This document shows positions 25,893-34,969 of a DNA stretch of 64,000 nucleotides, one piece after another. This DNA comes from Desulfobaculum sp044987625 (GTDB lineage: Bacteria > Desulfobacterota > Desulfovibrionia > Desulfovibrionales > Desulfovibrionaceae). The position numbers and the translations under genes were made by a program. Under the pieces are notes generated by a model that saw only the letters and a list, made by a program, of their open reading frames with translations, was not told the DNA's origin and did not search any database. Each line of letters begins with the position of its first letter. Positions within the stretch are counted from its first letter, which is position 1. The DNA lies in contig NZ_JBJDSB010000002.1 of the NCBI RefSeq assembly GCF_044987625.1, positions 868,001 through 932,000 of the forward strand, in the 5' to 3' direction.

Positions 25893-26747
25893 TTACAAGG
25901 CCCAGCGCAGACCGGGAGCGCCGGGAATCAGGCCGAGCCTGCGGCAGTAGTCCGCAAACAGGGTCAGGGAGGCTTGCTCCTTGGGGCCAAGCTCGTAGTC
26001 CAGCGTGGACAGGTAGTCCTCAATGCCGTCGCGTGAAATCCATGTACAGATGTCATCCATCTCGGCAATTTCGCCGATGGCTTCGTGGCAGGAGAGCTTG
26101 CATTTGACAAGGGCGGTGTGCACGTCCGCCAGCAGGTCTAGCTGTTCCTCGCTCAGGCCGTTTCGGACCATCCAGACCGCAAAGACAAAGGGCAGACCTG
26201 TGAACTCCCGCCACTCGTTGGCAAGGTCGATGATGTGCCAGCCTTCGGGCGGGCGCAGCCAATGCCGCAGGGCGTAGTTGCCAATCTCAAGGAACGGGCG
26301 GTCCATGGTGTGGCCGGTTCCGGCGTCGATGGCCGTCCAGTCCGCCTGCGGGAATTGCCAGTGGAAGTGCCACAGCGTCTTGAGCAGGGCCACGGAACTG
26401 GCCGAAGCCTTGGTCACGTGGATTTGGGGACCGTTGTCGGCCATCCACTGCGGGATGTCCTCCAGCGCCACGGGGCTGACGAGCAGGACGCTCTTGACCG
26501 GGCCGGCGGGCGCGGTGATGGACAGGCCGGGAAGCAGGCGGTAGCGCTCCGCGTGGGCGAGGTATTCAAAGGCGGAGCCGGGCGACAGGTCGATGCTGCC
26601 ATCCAGCAGGCCGGCGTTCATCTCCGCGGGATGCCCCTGAATGTAGCGGATGTCGTCAGATGGCGGAAAGTGGTGCTTGAGGGTCTGAAAGAGGGGCAGC
26701 ACGTTCAGATAGCTGATTTGCCCGATATTGAGGCGAGGTGATGTCAT
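25893..26747 (-). CDS. mqnA: Chorismate dehydratase of the futalosine menaquinone pathway
   Basis: First step of the futalosine route to menaquinone: chorismate to 3-enolpyruvylbenzoate. The 284-residue, periplasmic-binding-protein-like fold has the family N terminus IGQISYLNVLPLF, then LLDGSIDLSPGSAFEYL, and TKASASSVALLKTL and LPFVFAVWMV. No signal peptide is present, as expected for MqnA and MqnD. MqnD is the main alternative, but the SYLNVLPL/SPGSAFEY motifs fit MqnA. It lies alone after the adk terminator. Confidence 0.92.
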   Translation of the reverse strand: MTSPRLNIGQISYLNVLPLFQTLKHHFPPSDDIRYIQGHPAEMNAGLLDGSIDLSPGSAFEYLAHAERYRLLPGLSITAPAGPVKSVLLVSPVALEDIPQWMADNGPQIHVTKASASSVALLKTLWHFHWQFPQADWTAIDAGTGHTMDRPFLEIGNYALRHWLRPPEGWHIIDLANEWREFTGLPFVFAVWMVRNGLSEEQLDLLADVHTALVKCKLSCHEAIGEIAEMDDICTWISRDGIEDYLSTLDYELGPKEQASLTLFADYCRRLGLIPGAPGLRWAL

Positions 26748-26813
26748 ATTGGGATGTCCTTTGTTGCGCGTAACGGCTGGGGGCGGTGGGCGCGTGGCCC
26801 CGCCACCGCAATG

Positions 26814-26846
26814 AAAAAGGCCACCGAAGCTATAGCTCCGGTGGCC
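26814..26846 (-). terminator. Intrinsic terminator after adk
   Basis: On the minus strand GGCCACCG and CGGTGGCC flank an inner AGCTATAGCT palindrome, and TTTTT follows. Confidence 0.92.
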
Positions 26847-26877
26847 GTATAACGCAACAGACTGATGCGGGCTGTGG

Positions 26878-27549
26878 CTAGTCCAGCTGGGAGATCAGGT
26901 ACTGCTTGATCTCGTCGATGGAGCCTTCGCCGTTCAGCTCAATGTACTTGAAGCCAGCGGAGTCGGCCTTGTTCTTGTAGTAGTAGGCCGCAGCGAGGGT
27001 GCCAGTCTCGGTGTCGTAGTAGATGTTGTGGCGCTTGTCGATGGCGTCCTCGTCCTGGTCGTCGGCGCGGGCGGTCAGCTCGCCACCACAGACGCGGCAC
27101 TTGTCGCCATCGGGAGCGATGACCGGGATGCCCACGTTGTTGGGGTGGTTCGGGTCGTTGGCGCAGAGGCGACGGCCCATGATGCGGGCTTTGGCAACTT
27201 CGCGGGGGAGCAGGATTTCAATGACGTAGTCCAGCTTGACGCCGTCCTTTTCCAGAGCTTCCCACAGCTTCTCGGCCTGAGCGATGGAGCGGGGGAAGCC
27301 GTCCAGCAGCCAGCCGTTGGCGGAGGACTGATTCAGCACGTCCAGAACCATGGGGATGGTGATGTCATCGGGAACCAGCTCGCCCTTGTCGATGTATTCC
27401 TTGGCCTTTTTGCCAAGTTCGGTGCCGCCGCCGATGTGCTTGCGGAAGATAGCGCCGGACTCAATGTGGTCGAGATTGTATTTCTGCTTAGCCAGGGAGC
27501 CTTGCGTACCTTTACCGCTGCCATTGGGACCGAAAATAAGAATATTCAC
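26878..27549 (-). CDS. adk: Adenylate kinase with metal-binding LID
   Basis: Interconverts AMP + ATP and 2 ADP. In sulfate reducers it also handles AMP from APS reduction. The start is GTG at 27549 with AAGGAGGA six bases upstream; the product is 223 residues. P-loop GPNGSGKGTQ is at the N terminus, with the AMP-binding DGFPRSIAQAE. The LID has C-x5-H-x15-C-x2-C (CANDPNH ... CRVC), exactly the spacing reported for the Zn/Co/Fe-binding adenylate kinase of D. gigas. The LID sequence between Arg128-type residues differs from the four-Cys Gram-positive type. Confidence 0.96.
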   Translation of the reverse strand: MNILIFGPNGSGKGTQGSLAKQKYNLDHIESGAIFRKHIGGGTELGKKAKEYIDKGELVPDDITIPMVLDVLNQSSANGWLLDGFPRSIAQAEKLWEALEKDGVKLDYVIEILLPREVAKARIMGRRLCANDPNHPNNVGIPVIAPDGDKCRVCGGELTARADDQDEDAIDKRHNIYYDTETGTLAAAYYYKNKADSAGFKYIELNGEGSIDEIKQYLISQLD

Positions 27550-27650
27550 TGGTTCCTCCTTCACAAGTTGAAAATTTCACAAAGCTCTATCCTTCTCGCC
27601 AGCCGCTGTCAATGCCAAGACCCGGCAAGAAGGCAAAAAGTGCTGGGAGC

Positions 27651-28673
27651 TTAGCCGCAGCGGGGTTTCAGGAGGACGCCGGCGGCAGAGCACGTGGCGG
27701 TTTTGCCTCCCGGAAACTGGACGGTCTTGCCGCCCTCGCGGCTGAGAAAGAGCGCATCCAAACGGTGGAGTGCGTCGGCCCGGCACTGGCCGGGACCAAG
27801 GCGTTCCAGCGCGGCTTTGAAAATCCGCAGCCGCAAGGCCTTGTGTGTATCTTCAATGATTTCACGGCGCAAGAAGATTGTGCCGTCGCCTTGAACCGCT
27901 CCGGACAGGGCGGCGCTGGCCTGCGCGGCAAAGAAATCCGCATCAAGGCGGGCAAGACGCCACTGTTCAGCGATGCAGCCCAGAAAGTTCGGGTTTTCAC
28001 GAGTAAGACGGGGCAGGATGTCGTGGCGGAAGCGGTTTCGGGTGTAGGTGGTATCCGCATTGGTGGCATCTTCCACCCACGGCAGGGCAAGGCCTGTGGC
28101 AAAGCCCTCAATCTGCGCGCGCGTGGTGAGCAGCAGGGGCCGGATGACGTGCCGTTCCGGCACGACGGCGCGCATGCCGCCTAGCTGGGGCCAGCCTGCG
28201 CCGCGCGTCTGGCGCATCAGCACGTCTTCGCCAAGGTCGTCAAGGGTGTGCCCAAGGGCGATGAAGTCCGCGCCCTCGTCCGCGCGAACCTCCTCAAGGA
28301 AGGCGTAGCGCGCCGAGCGCGCGGCGTTTTCCACGCCGGATGCCCCGCCTGCCATGGCGCGGACGTCAACGCGCCGGTGCGTGAAGGGGTTGCCCCACGC
28401 CTTGCAGGTGCGGCGTGCGTGGGCGGCGTCTTCTGCGGATTCTGCGCGCAGACCGTGGTCCAGATGCGCGGCGGTGACGGTGCACTCCAGCCGCCGCGAC
28501 AGCAGCGACAGCGTGGCCAACAGGACCGTGGAGTCCACGCCACCGGAAAAGCCCACGACAATGCGCGCGCCGCGCAGGTCGAGGCTGAGTTCCTCGGTCA
28601 TGAAGCGCTGGACGCGCAGGCAGAACCGGGCGTGTTCCGGGGCAAGGTCTTGGATGCGGTGGGGGAGTGCCAT
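27651..28673 (-). CDS. tilS: tRNA(Ile)-lysidine synthase
   Basis: Modifies C34 of tRNA-Ile(CAU) to lysidine so that it reads AUA. The N-type ATP pyrophosphatase P-loop is SGGVDST (residues 43-49), followed by AAHLDHGLR, GHTLDD and the family motif TRNRFRHDILP. The 340-residue length indicates the core domain plus a C-terminal region shorter than in E. coli. It lies on the same strand as adk, about 100 bases upstream of it. Confidence 0.93.
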   Translation of the reverse strand: MALPHRIQDLAPEHARFCLRVQRFMTEELSLDLRGARIVVGFSGGVDSTVLLATLSLLSRRLECTVTAAHLDHGLRAESAEDAAHARRTCKAWGNPFTHRRVDVRAMAGGASGVENAARSARYAFLEEVRADEGADFIALGHTLDDLGEDVLMRQTRGAGWPQLGGMRAVVPERHVIRPLLLTTRAQIEGFATGLALPWVEDATNADTTYTRNRFRHDILPRLTRENPNFLGCIAEQWRLARLDADFFAAQASAALSGAVQGDGTIFLRREIIEDTHKALRLRIFKAALERLGPGQCRADALHRLDALFLSREGGKTVQFPGGKTATCSAAGVLLKPRCG

Positions 28674-28790
28674 GGTCAGCCTCCTCGCGTTTGCGGGGGC
28701 ATGTGGTGTGTGTTGGCTGCTTGTGGTGCTGAAAGGCGGGCAGAGCGCGCGGCCCTGCCCGCCATGATAGTGCAGGATAAAATCGGCGCG

Positions 28791-29126
28791 TTAGGCCGGG
28801 ATGTCCTGTTCCTTGAGCAAGCTGTCCAGCCAGTTGATGGCGTAGTTGCGCTGGTCCGGGGTGGCGTAGGTGACACAGCCGCAGCGGATGATGTTTCTGG
28901 CGCGGGCCAGCAGTTCCATGCGCAGGCCGTCTTCCAGCACTTCGATACCGAAGCTGTAGGGGCCGCAGGAGTCCGCGTGTTCGGTCTGCAACTCGGAGTA
29001 GAGTTCCTGAGGCAGGTCCAGCCAGTAGAAGCCGTTCATGGAGCCGCTCATGTCTTTGGCGTCGAGGGCTTTTTGCAGTCGCTCAATGTCGTCAGTCGTC
29101 AGTTCGTCGATGTGGTAGTTGCGCAT
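28791..29126 (-). CDS. Conserved small hypothetical protein
   Basis: 111 residues with an even, soluble composition and no signal peptide or membrane segment. It contains two cysteines close together (RCGCV) and others at DSCGP, a mostly helical N terminus (TTDDIERLQKALDAKD) and a helical C terminus (QRNYAINWLDSLLKEQ). No known domain was recognised. The position between hemA and tilS, with good codon composition and GAGAGGA before the ATG, supports a real gene. Confidence 0.7.
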   Translation of the reverse strand: MRNYHIDELTTDDIERLQKALDAKDMSGSMNGFYWLDLPQELYSELQTEHADSCGPYSFGIEVLEDGLRMELLARARNIIRCGCVTYATPDQRNYAINWLDSLLKEQDIPA

Positions 29127-29176
29127 GGTCCTCTCGCTGGAAGTGTCGGTGTCTGTCCGTGGCCGGTGGCGTTGGA

Positions 29177-30529
29177 CTATTCGGATTTCTTACAGCCGCA
29201 GGCCGCGCGGAGCTGCACCACATTGCGTTTGCGGTCCGCGTGGGCGTTCTCCGGGATGGATTCGCCATCGAGGTTGAACATCCTGCGTGTGGTGTCGATA
29301 AAGCGCTGCGCCGCGCCTTCTTCCTGCGTACGGCGTTTCAGGAAGGTGATAGGCTCGTGGTAGAGCTTATGCGCCAGAGATTTGACAAGGGTCTCAAGTG
29401 CTTCGCGCTCTTCATCGGAAACATCGCCAAGGCGCTTCATGGTCTTGGATAGCTCGCGCATGGCAATGGTTTCGCCCTTGTCCAGCAGGTCGCAGATGGT
29501 GGGGTTCAGCTCCAGGGACTCCAGCCACGTATCAAACTGCCGGGTTTCGGAGTCGATAATGGCTTCGGCCTTGGTGGCTTCTTCCCGCCGCTGGGCAAGG
29601 TTTTCCTCCACCACTTCCTTCAGGTCGTCGATGTCGTAGAGGTAGACGTTGTCCAGCCCGTTGACGTCGGGGTCGATGTCGCGCGGGACGGCGATGTCGA
29701 TGAAGAACATGGGGCGGTTGCGGCGTTTTTTGAGCACGGGCTTCAAGTCCTTGGCGCGGATGATGGCTTCCGTTGCGCCGGTAGAGCTGATGACGATGTC
29801 CACGTCCGCGAGCTTGCGGTGCATCTCCTCAAACATGATGGGCGTACCATTCATGCGGCGGGCAAGCTCCTCACCACGGTGGTAGGTGCGGTTGGCGACC
29901 ATGATTTCCTGCACGCCACCGTTGATAAGGTGGGTGGCGGCAAGCTCGGCCATTTCGCCTGCGCCGACCAGCATGGCGCGGTGGTCGCTCATATCGCCGA
30001 AGATTTTCTTGGCCAGTTCCACAGCGGCGTAGCTGATGGAAACGGCGGAGCTGGCGATGGACGTTTCGGTGCGCACCCGCTTTGCCACGGAGAACGCCTT
30101 GTGCAGGGCGCGGTTCACAATAACCTTGGCCGAGCCGTATTCCACGGACTTGCGGTAGGCATCCTTGAGCTGGCCCAGAATCTGCGGTTCGCCAACGACC
30201 ATGGAATCAAGGCTGGCCGCCACGGTGAACAGGTGCTTGATGGCGTCCAGCCCCTCGTGGATATACACGTGGGGTTTCAGCTGCGGCACGCTGCCGCCAC
30301 AGTTCGAGGCCCAAAAGTGCAGAATGTCGTCCGCCGTCATGCTCTCGTCGGTGACGACCAGCATTTCGACGCGGTTGCAGGTGGAAAGGGTGAGAGCCTC
30401 GCTCACGCGACCGTCCGGGGTCACGAAGCCGAGTTCCACGGTGTTACAGTCCTTGAGGGCATATGCCTCGCGGATTTCCACACCAGCCGTCCGGTGGTTG
30501 AGTCCTATGAGAAAAATCTTCTGTTTCAT
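29177..30529 (-). CDS. hemA: Glutamyl-tRNA reductase
   Basis: Reduces glutamyl-tRNA to glutamate-1-semialdehyde, the first step to tetrapyrroles (C5 pathway). The 450-residue protein has IGLNHRTAGVEIRE, the catalytic Cys51 in LSTCNRVEM, the NADPH-binding MLVGAGEMAELAATHL, and RNRPMFFIDIAVPRDIDP. The start ATG at 30529 overlaps the stop of the CcsA/HemX-like gene, so a longer frame upstream is rejected. The product supplies siroheme (for sulfite reductase), heme and corrinoids. Confidence 0.97.
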   Translation of the reverse strand: MKQKIFLIGLNHRTAGVEIREAYALKDCNTVELGFVTPDGRVSEALTLSTCNRVEMLVVTDESMTADDILHFWASNCGGSVPQLKPHVYIHEGLDAIKHLFTVAASLDSMVVGEPQILGQLKDAYRKSVEYGSAKVIVNRALHKAFSVAKRVRTETSIASSAVSISYAAVELAKKIFGDMSDHRAMLVGAGEMAELAATHLINGGVQEIMVANRTYHRGEELARRMNGTPIMFEEMHRKLADVDIVISSTGATEAIIRAKDLKPVLKKRRNRPMFFIDIAVPRDIDPDVNGLDNVYLYDIDDLKEVVEENLAQRREEATKAEAIIDSETRQFDTWLESLELNPTICDLLDKGETIAMRELSKTMKRLGDVSDEEREALETLVKSLAHKLYHEPITFLKRRTQEEGAAQRFIDTTRRMFNLDGESIPENAHADRKRNVVQLRAACGCKKSE

Positions 30530-31359
30530 GAGATCTGCATGAAGTTGTGGTGCGAGGGCATCATGAAGTTCACGACGACCAGTGAAAGGACACTGAACAG
30601 GAACACGGCAATGGCGAGCAGTGCCGCCTTGCGCCCACGCCAACCGACGGCGAGGCGCTGGTGGAACAGGTAGGCATACACCAACCAGATGAGAATGGAG
30701 ACCACTTCCTTGGGGTCGCCCGTGACGATGCGTCCCCACGCAAAGCGGCCCCAAATGAAGCCAGACAGCAGGCCCACGGTGTACAGCGGAAAGCCGAACA
30801 CCACGGCGTGGTAGTTGGCGCGGTCAAAGGTATTCAGCGAGGGCAGGTCCTTGCGGAAGCCCGTCAGCTTTTCCTTGGTCTTAATCTTGCGCTCCAGATG
30901 GATGAACAGCACGCCTGCGGCAAAGGCCATGGCCAAAAAGGCCAAGCTGAAGAACAGCGAGCCGATGTGCAGCATAAAGAACGACCCCGCCAGAGCCTTG
31001 GGCATAAGCACCTTGGAGCCGGGCAGGGTGACGGACGAAAGGTAGAGCAGCAGCGCCAGCGGAGAGGCCGCCAGTGCCAGAAAGTCGAGCTTTAAGCGCC
31101 ACCACAGGGTAAAAAAGATAGCCAGCAGCACCCAGCCCAGCAGGCTCAGGTGAAAGCCGCCTTCCAGAAAACCGGAGTAGCCCATCTGGTTAAAGAACAG
31201 GGCGAGGGAGATGGTGTGCAGGCCAAAACCCGCACCGGACGCGACCCCAGCGGCCTTTTTCAGGCCGGGACGCACGCCGAGCATGCCGCCGATGAACAGG
31301 GCGGCGCCCAGCGAGTACAGCAGCGTGATGCCAATTGGCAGAGCGTTAAACAATTCCAT
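30526..31359 (-). CDS. CcsA/HemX-like membrane protein
   Basis: 277 residues with about eight membrane helices. The start at ATG 31359 is backed by GGAGAA just upstream. The motif WGRFAWGRIVTGDPKEVVS is a variant of the Trp-rich motif of cytochrome c assembly proteins of the CcsA/ResC/HemX group, and conserved histidines lie in helices (FGLHT, FMLHIGSLF, YHAV). In the hemA context the HemX role (setting HemA level) and a role in heme handling for c-type cytochromes are both possible. It is coupled to hemA by a 4-base overlap. Confidence 0.88.
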   Translation of the reverse strand: MELFNALPIGITLLYSLGAALFIGGMLGVRPGLKKAAGVASGAGFGLHTISLALFFNQMGYSGFLEGGFHLSLLGWVLLAIFFTLWWRLKLDFLALAASPLALLLYLSSVTLPGSKVLMPKALAGSFFMLHIGSLFFSLAFLAMAFAAGVLFIHLERKIKTKEKLTGFRKDLPSLNTFDRANYHAVVFGFPLYTVGLLSGFIWGRFAWGRIVTGDPKEVVSILIWLVYAYLFHQRLAVGWRGRKAALLAIAVFLFSVLSLVVVNFMMPSHHNFMQIS

Positions 31360-32023
31360 CGATGAGTTCTCCGATGTGGGGATGCAGCGCCTTGGGCAGC
31401 GTGTCCTGCAGGATGGCCTGTATGCGCTGGCTGTCCCCGTCGCCCACGGCGTCAAGAAGCGGACCGTAGGCGAGTTGTCTGAAAAGTGATGTGTTGTCGC
31501 ATGTCGGCATACCCTGCTCCAGAACCAGCGGCCGGATGCGCCCCATCAACGTGATGAAGCCGCCATAGCGCGGACCGAGCGTGTCTTCAAGCTCCTTTCG
31601 TATGCGGCGGCACACGGCGGGGCTGGCTCCGCCCGTGGAAAACGCCACCACAAGGCTGTCGCGGCAGAAGGTGGCCGGAACGATGAAGCCGCTTTCGGCC
31701 GGGGCGTCGGCAATATTGCACAGGGTGCCCGCGGCATTGCACAGCCGGGCCACGCGCGCGTTCAGTTCGGCATTGCTCGTGCATGCAAAAACGAGGGTGC
31801 ACCCCGTGATGTCATCATCGCTGAACGGGCGCTGGTTATAGACCACGGCGGGGTCGTCCAGCAAGGGGATCATGGCCTCGGATGGCGGCGCGGTATCTAT
31901 GACGGTGATTGCGGCAGGATGGCACGAGGCAAGCGTCTTGACCTTGCGCAGGCCAACTTCACCAGCACCCACCACCAGACACCGTCGTCCGTGCAGGTTC
32001 AAAAATGCGGGATAATGTCGCAT
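31346..32023 (-). CDS. Precorrin-2 dehydrogenase (siroheme synthase N-terminal type)
   Basis: Oxidises precorrin-2 to sirohydrochlorin using NAD; some members also insert metal. The Rossmann motif is CLVVGAGEVGLRKVKTL near the N terminus, followed by VYNQRPFSDDDITGCTLVFACT and the dimer/active-site segment FIVPATFCRDSLVVAFSTGGASPAV. The ATG at 32023 (MRHYPAFLNLHG) is preferred to a farther ATG. Its end overlaps the next gene. With HemX and HemA it forms an early tetrapyrrole operon, fitting a siroheme-dependent sulfate reducer. Confidence 0.93.
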   Translation of the reverse strand: MRHYPAFLNLHGRRCLVVGAGEVGLRKVKTLASCHPAAITVIDTAPPSEAMIPLLDDPAVVYNQRPFSDDDITGCTLVFACTSNAELNARVARLCNAAGTLCNIADAPAESGFIVPATFCRDSLVVAFSTGGASPAVCRRIRKELEDTLGPRYGGFITLMGRIRPLVLEQGMPTCDNTSLFRQLAYGPLLDAVGDGDSQRIQAILQDTLPKALHPHIGELIDGIV

Positions 32024-32171
32024 GGCCGCGTCATACCAGAAGTGCACCCCGCCTGCAAAAGGTTATCCGGCCGGATTGTCTGTGGATTGTTGCCCGCAAC
32101 GCCAAACTGCGGTACCTTCGCCGCTGGAAAAACTGCGCGAAAACACGCATTTCACGGAGATAGAGCCTACA

Positions 32172-33485
32172 ATGCCAACGTCCCGCCCAGCCTCCGCTGG
32201 CCATTACCTTATCATACAACTTGCCCGCTTCGGTGACCTGTTGCAGACCAAGCGGCTTATCGCCACGCTGCTTGCGCGCCCGCAGAGCACCCTCCATCTG
32301 GTGGTGGACCGCTCGTTGGTCGACATCGCCCAGCTCGTGTACCCGCAGTGCGTGGTGCACGGCGTTATGGCCCACCGTTCCGGCGCTCCCGCGCCTGCCG
32401 AAGTGCTGGCCGCCAACCTTGGCGTGTTCTCCTCGCTGCGGGAGATTCCCTTTGCCGAGGTGTACAACCTGAATCTTTCTGGCATGAATTTCGCTCTCTC
32501 TGCGTTGTTCGCCCCGGAGCGTGTTCGTGGGCATAAATTGCAGGGTGGGCAGGAGATTTCGGACCTGTGGCCGCGCATGGCCATGCGCTGGACGCGTGTT
32601 CGCCGCGCCGCCGGGCTGAACCTTGTGGACTTTTGGGCCGAGCTTGCAGACGACCCCATCGCCCCCGGCGAGGTGAATCCCATCGCCCGGCGCGGCGGCA
32701 AGGGCGTTGGCGTGGTGCTGGCCGGGCGCGAATCGCGCCGCAGTGTGCCGCCCGCCATGCTCACCACCATTGCCGGCGCGGTGGCGCAGGGCACGCGCAG
32801 TGAGCGCATTGTGCTCATGGGCAGCCGCGGCGAGCGCTCCCTTGCCAAGGAGTTTATGGGCGCGGCATCGTCCCGTCTTGCCGCCATGACCGAGAACACC
32901 GTAGGCCAGACCGACTGGGCGGGCCTTATCGATACGCTCACCGGTCTGGACGCCGTTATCACGCCGGATACCGGGACCATGCATCTTGCCGCGCATCTTG
33001 GGGTGCCTGTGCATGCGCTCTTTCTTTCCTCGGCGTGGTGTTTCGAGACCGGTCCATACGGCATCGGCCACCGGGTATGGCAGACGAACGAGTCCTGCGC
33101 GCCCTGCCTGGAGTCCGACCCGTGCCCCTATGACGTGGCCTGTCTGTCCGCCTTTGCCGACCGCGAACTGTTGCGCCATCTTGCCGGGAATCCGGCGTTT
33201 GAGATTCCGCAGGGGCTGGTGGGGTATGTCAGCGCCGTGGACCCCCTTGGCGTGACGTATCGTCCCGTTCTTGGCGAGGACCCAGCCGCCGAGAAGCGGC
33301 AGGCCTTCCGCGCGCTGGTGGGCCAGCATCTTGGGCGCAATATTCTCGGCCCCGCGCCGGACCAAAGCCTTGTGCACCGGATTTTTCACGAGGCCGACTG
33401 GATGCTGGAGCAGGGCGCGTCGCGCTACGAGCCTTTGGAGAGCACTCCCGCGCCCGGCGCAGGCTCCTGCGCAGCCGGGGCCTAG
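32172..33485 (+). CDS. GT9 heptosyltransferase-like protein
   Basis: 437 residues; heptosyltransferase family (GT9), which adds heptose or similar sugars to the LPS inner core using ADP-heptose. Motifs are LIIQLARFGDLLQTKRLI at the N terminus and, in the C-terminal domain, ITPDTGTMHLAAHLGVPVHALFLSSAWCFETGPYG. A Cys-rich stretch (ESCAPCLESDPCPYDVAC) follows, like that of a subset of GT9 enzymes in this lineage. The ATG at 32172 was chosen because the conserved strand starts soon after. It is divergent from the siroheme operon, with about 150 bases between. Confidence 0.88.
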   Translation: MPTSRPASAGHYLIIQLARFGDLLQTKRLIATLLARPQSTLHLVVDRSLVDIAQLVYPQCVVHGVMAHRSGAPAPAEVLAANLGVFSSLREIPFAEVYNLNLSGMNFALSALFAPERVRGHKLQGGQEISDLWPRMAMRWTRVRRAAGLNLVDFWAELADDPIAPGEVNPIARRGGKGVGVVLAGRESRRSVPPAMLTTIAGAVAQGTRSERIVLMGSRGERSLAKEFMGAASSRLAAMTENTVGQTDWAGLIDTLTGLDAVITPDTGTMHLAAHLGVPVHALFLSSAWCFETGPYGIGHRVWQTNESCAPCLESDPCPYDVACLSAFADRELLRHLAGNPAFEIPQGLVGYVSAVDPLGVTYRPVLGEDPAAEKRQAFRALVGQHLGRNILGPAPDQSLVHRIFHEADWMLEQGASRYEPLESTPAPGAGSCAAGA

Positions 33486-33589
33486 GCAGGCGCGGAGTCA
33501 TCGCACCCCGGACCGAGTACACGCAGCCCACGCCCGCGCGGCGTTCTGCGCAGTTATCATACGATTCACAACAGGTAGAGTAAGGTTTT

Positions 33590-34861
33590 ATGGATACACC
33601 CATTCGCGTTCTGGTCGTCCTGCCTCTGTATGGCGGTTCCCTGCCCGTCGGGCGGTACTGCGTTCGCGCTCTCAAGCGCCTTGGTCACACCGTAGAGGTG
33701 TTTGAAGCGCCGGATTTTCATTCCGCGTTTATTTCCCTCAAGGATTTGCACGTCTCGCGCGAGCGGCTCAGCTCCCTTGAAAATGGCTTTCTGAACGTGG
33801 TGTCCCAAGCCATTTACGCCAAGGTGGAGACCTTTCAGCCCGACCTCGTGTTGACCATGGCGCAGGCCCCCCTCAGCATGCAGATTCTCAAGCGTCTGCG
33901 GCGCGACGGCGTGGCCACCGCCATGTGGTTTGTTGAGGATTACCGACTCTTTACCTACTGGAAGGCCTTTGCTCCGCAGTACGACTATTTCGGCATCATT
34001 CAGGAAGATCCGTTCTTTGATGAACTGGAGGCCGTGGGGCAGGAGAACGCCATTTATCTGCCCCTTGCCGCCGACCCGGAATTTCACGCTCCCATGGAAA
34101 TCAGTTCCGTGGACCGCCGCGTGTGGGGCGCAGATGTCGCCTTTATGGGCGCAGGCTACCCCAACCGCCGGGCGGCCTTCCGCCAGCTTGTGGGCTACAA
34201 TTTCAAGATTTGGGGCACCGAGTGGGACGGCGACATCGCGCTGGAGCCGCTCGTTCAGATGCAAGGGCGTAGACTCTCGCCAGAAGAATGCGTGAAAATC
34301 TTTAACGCCACGACAATTAACCTGAATTTGCACTCCAGCGTCAGCGCGCGGCATCTCATTTCCGGCGGCGATTTCGTCAACCCCCGTACCTTCGAGCTTG
34401 CCGCCTGCGGCGCTTTTCAGCTTGTGGACGAGCGCTCCCTCATGCCCGACCTCTTCTGGTCCGACGAGCTGGCGACCTTTACCTCCATCTCCGAGATGCA
34501 GGACGCCATCGATCACTATCTCACCAACCCCGAAGAGCGTGCCGCCTACATCGAGCGCGGCCGCAAGCGCGTTCTGGCAGACCATACCTACGATATTCGC
34601 ATGCAGAGCCTGTTGGACTTTATCGCCGCCCGCCGTGACGGCTGGCCGTCTCAGGATCGCGGTGAAGTAGACTTCTTTCAGGACTACCCCGAAGAGCTTC
34701 GTAGTAAAGTTCTCGGGCTGCTCGGCACCCTCGGGTTGCCGCAGGATACGTCCTTCGAAGACCTCGTCTGGAATCTGCGTCAGCAGCAAGGCGAACTCTC
34801 CGACATCGAGACCGCCATTCTCTTCCTCGACGAATGGAAGAAGCAATACGGCTCAAAATAG
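33590..34861 (+). CDS. CgeB-like glycosyltransferase
   Basis: 423 residues with a GT-B-like layout. The N-terminal part (IRVLVVLPLYGGSLPVGRYCVRAL...) resembles the DUF3880-type half, and the C-terminal half has the CgeB/Glyco_trans_1_2 pattern (VNPRTFELAACGAFQLVDER; TNPEERAAYIERGRKRVLADHTYDIRMQSLL). It is about 100 bases after the heptosyltransferase-like gene, on the same strand. The sugar and acceptor are unknown; LPS or flagellar glycosylation is plausible. There is no signal peptide. Confidence 0.82.
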   Translation: MDTPIRVLVVLPLYGGSLPVGRYCVRALKRLGHTVEVFEAPDFHSAFISLKDLHVSRERLSSLENGFLNVVSQAIYAKVETFQPDLVLTMAQAPLSMQILKRLRRDGVATAMWFVEDYRLFTYWKAFAPQYDYFGIIQEDPFFDELEAVGQENAIYLPLAADPEFHAPMEISSVDRRVWGADVAFMGAGYPNRRAAFRQLVGYNFKIWGTEWDGDIALEPLVQMQGRRLSPEECVKIFNATTINLNLHSSVSARHLISGGDFVNPRTFELAACGAFQLVDERSLMPDLFWSDELATFTSISEMQDAIDHYLTNPEERAAYIERGRKRVLADHTYDIRMQSLLDFIAARRDGWPSQDRGEVDFFQDYPEELRSKVLGLLGTLGLPQDTSFEDLVWNLRQQQGELSDIETAILFLDEWKKQYGSK

Positions 34862-34969
34862 TCTCAACTTTTTCTCACAGTCTTCTCATTTCCACGCCCT
34901 CCGGGCCGTCTTGCGGTTTGGAGGGTGTGGTGCGTTTGGGGGGAGGTTGGGCCTTAGGCGGTTAAGGCA

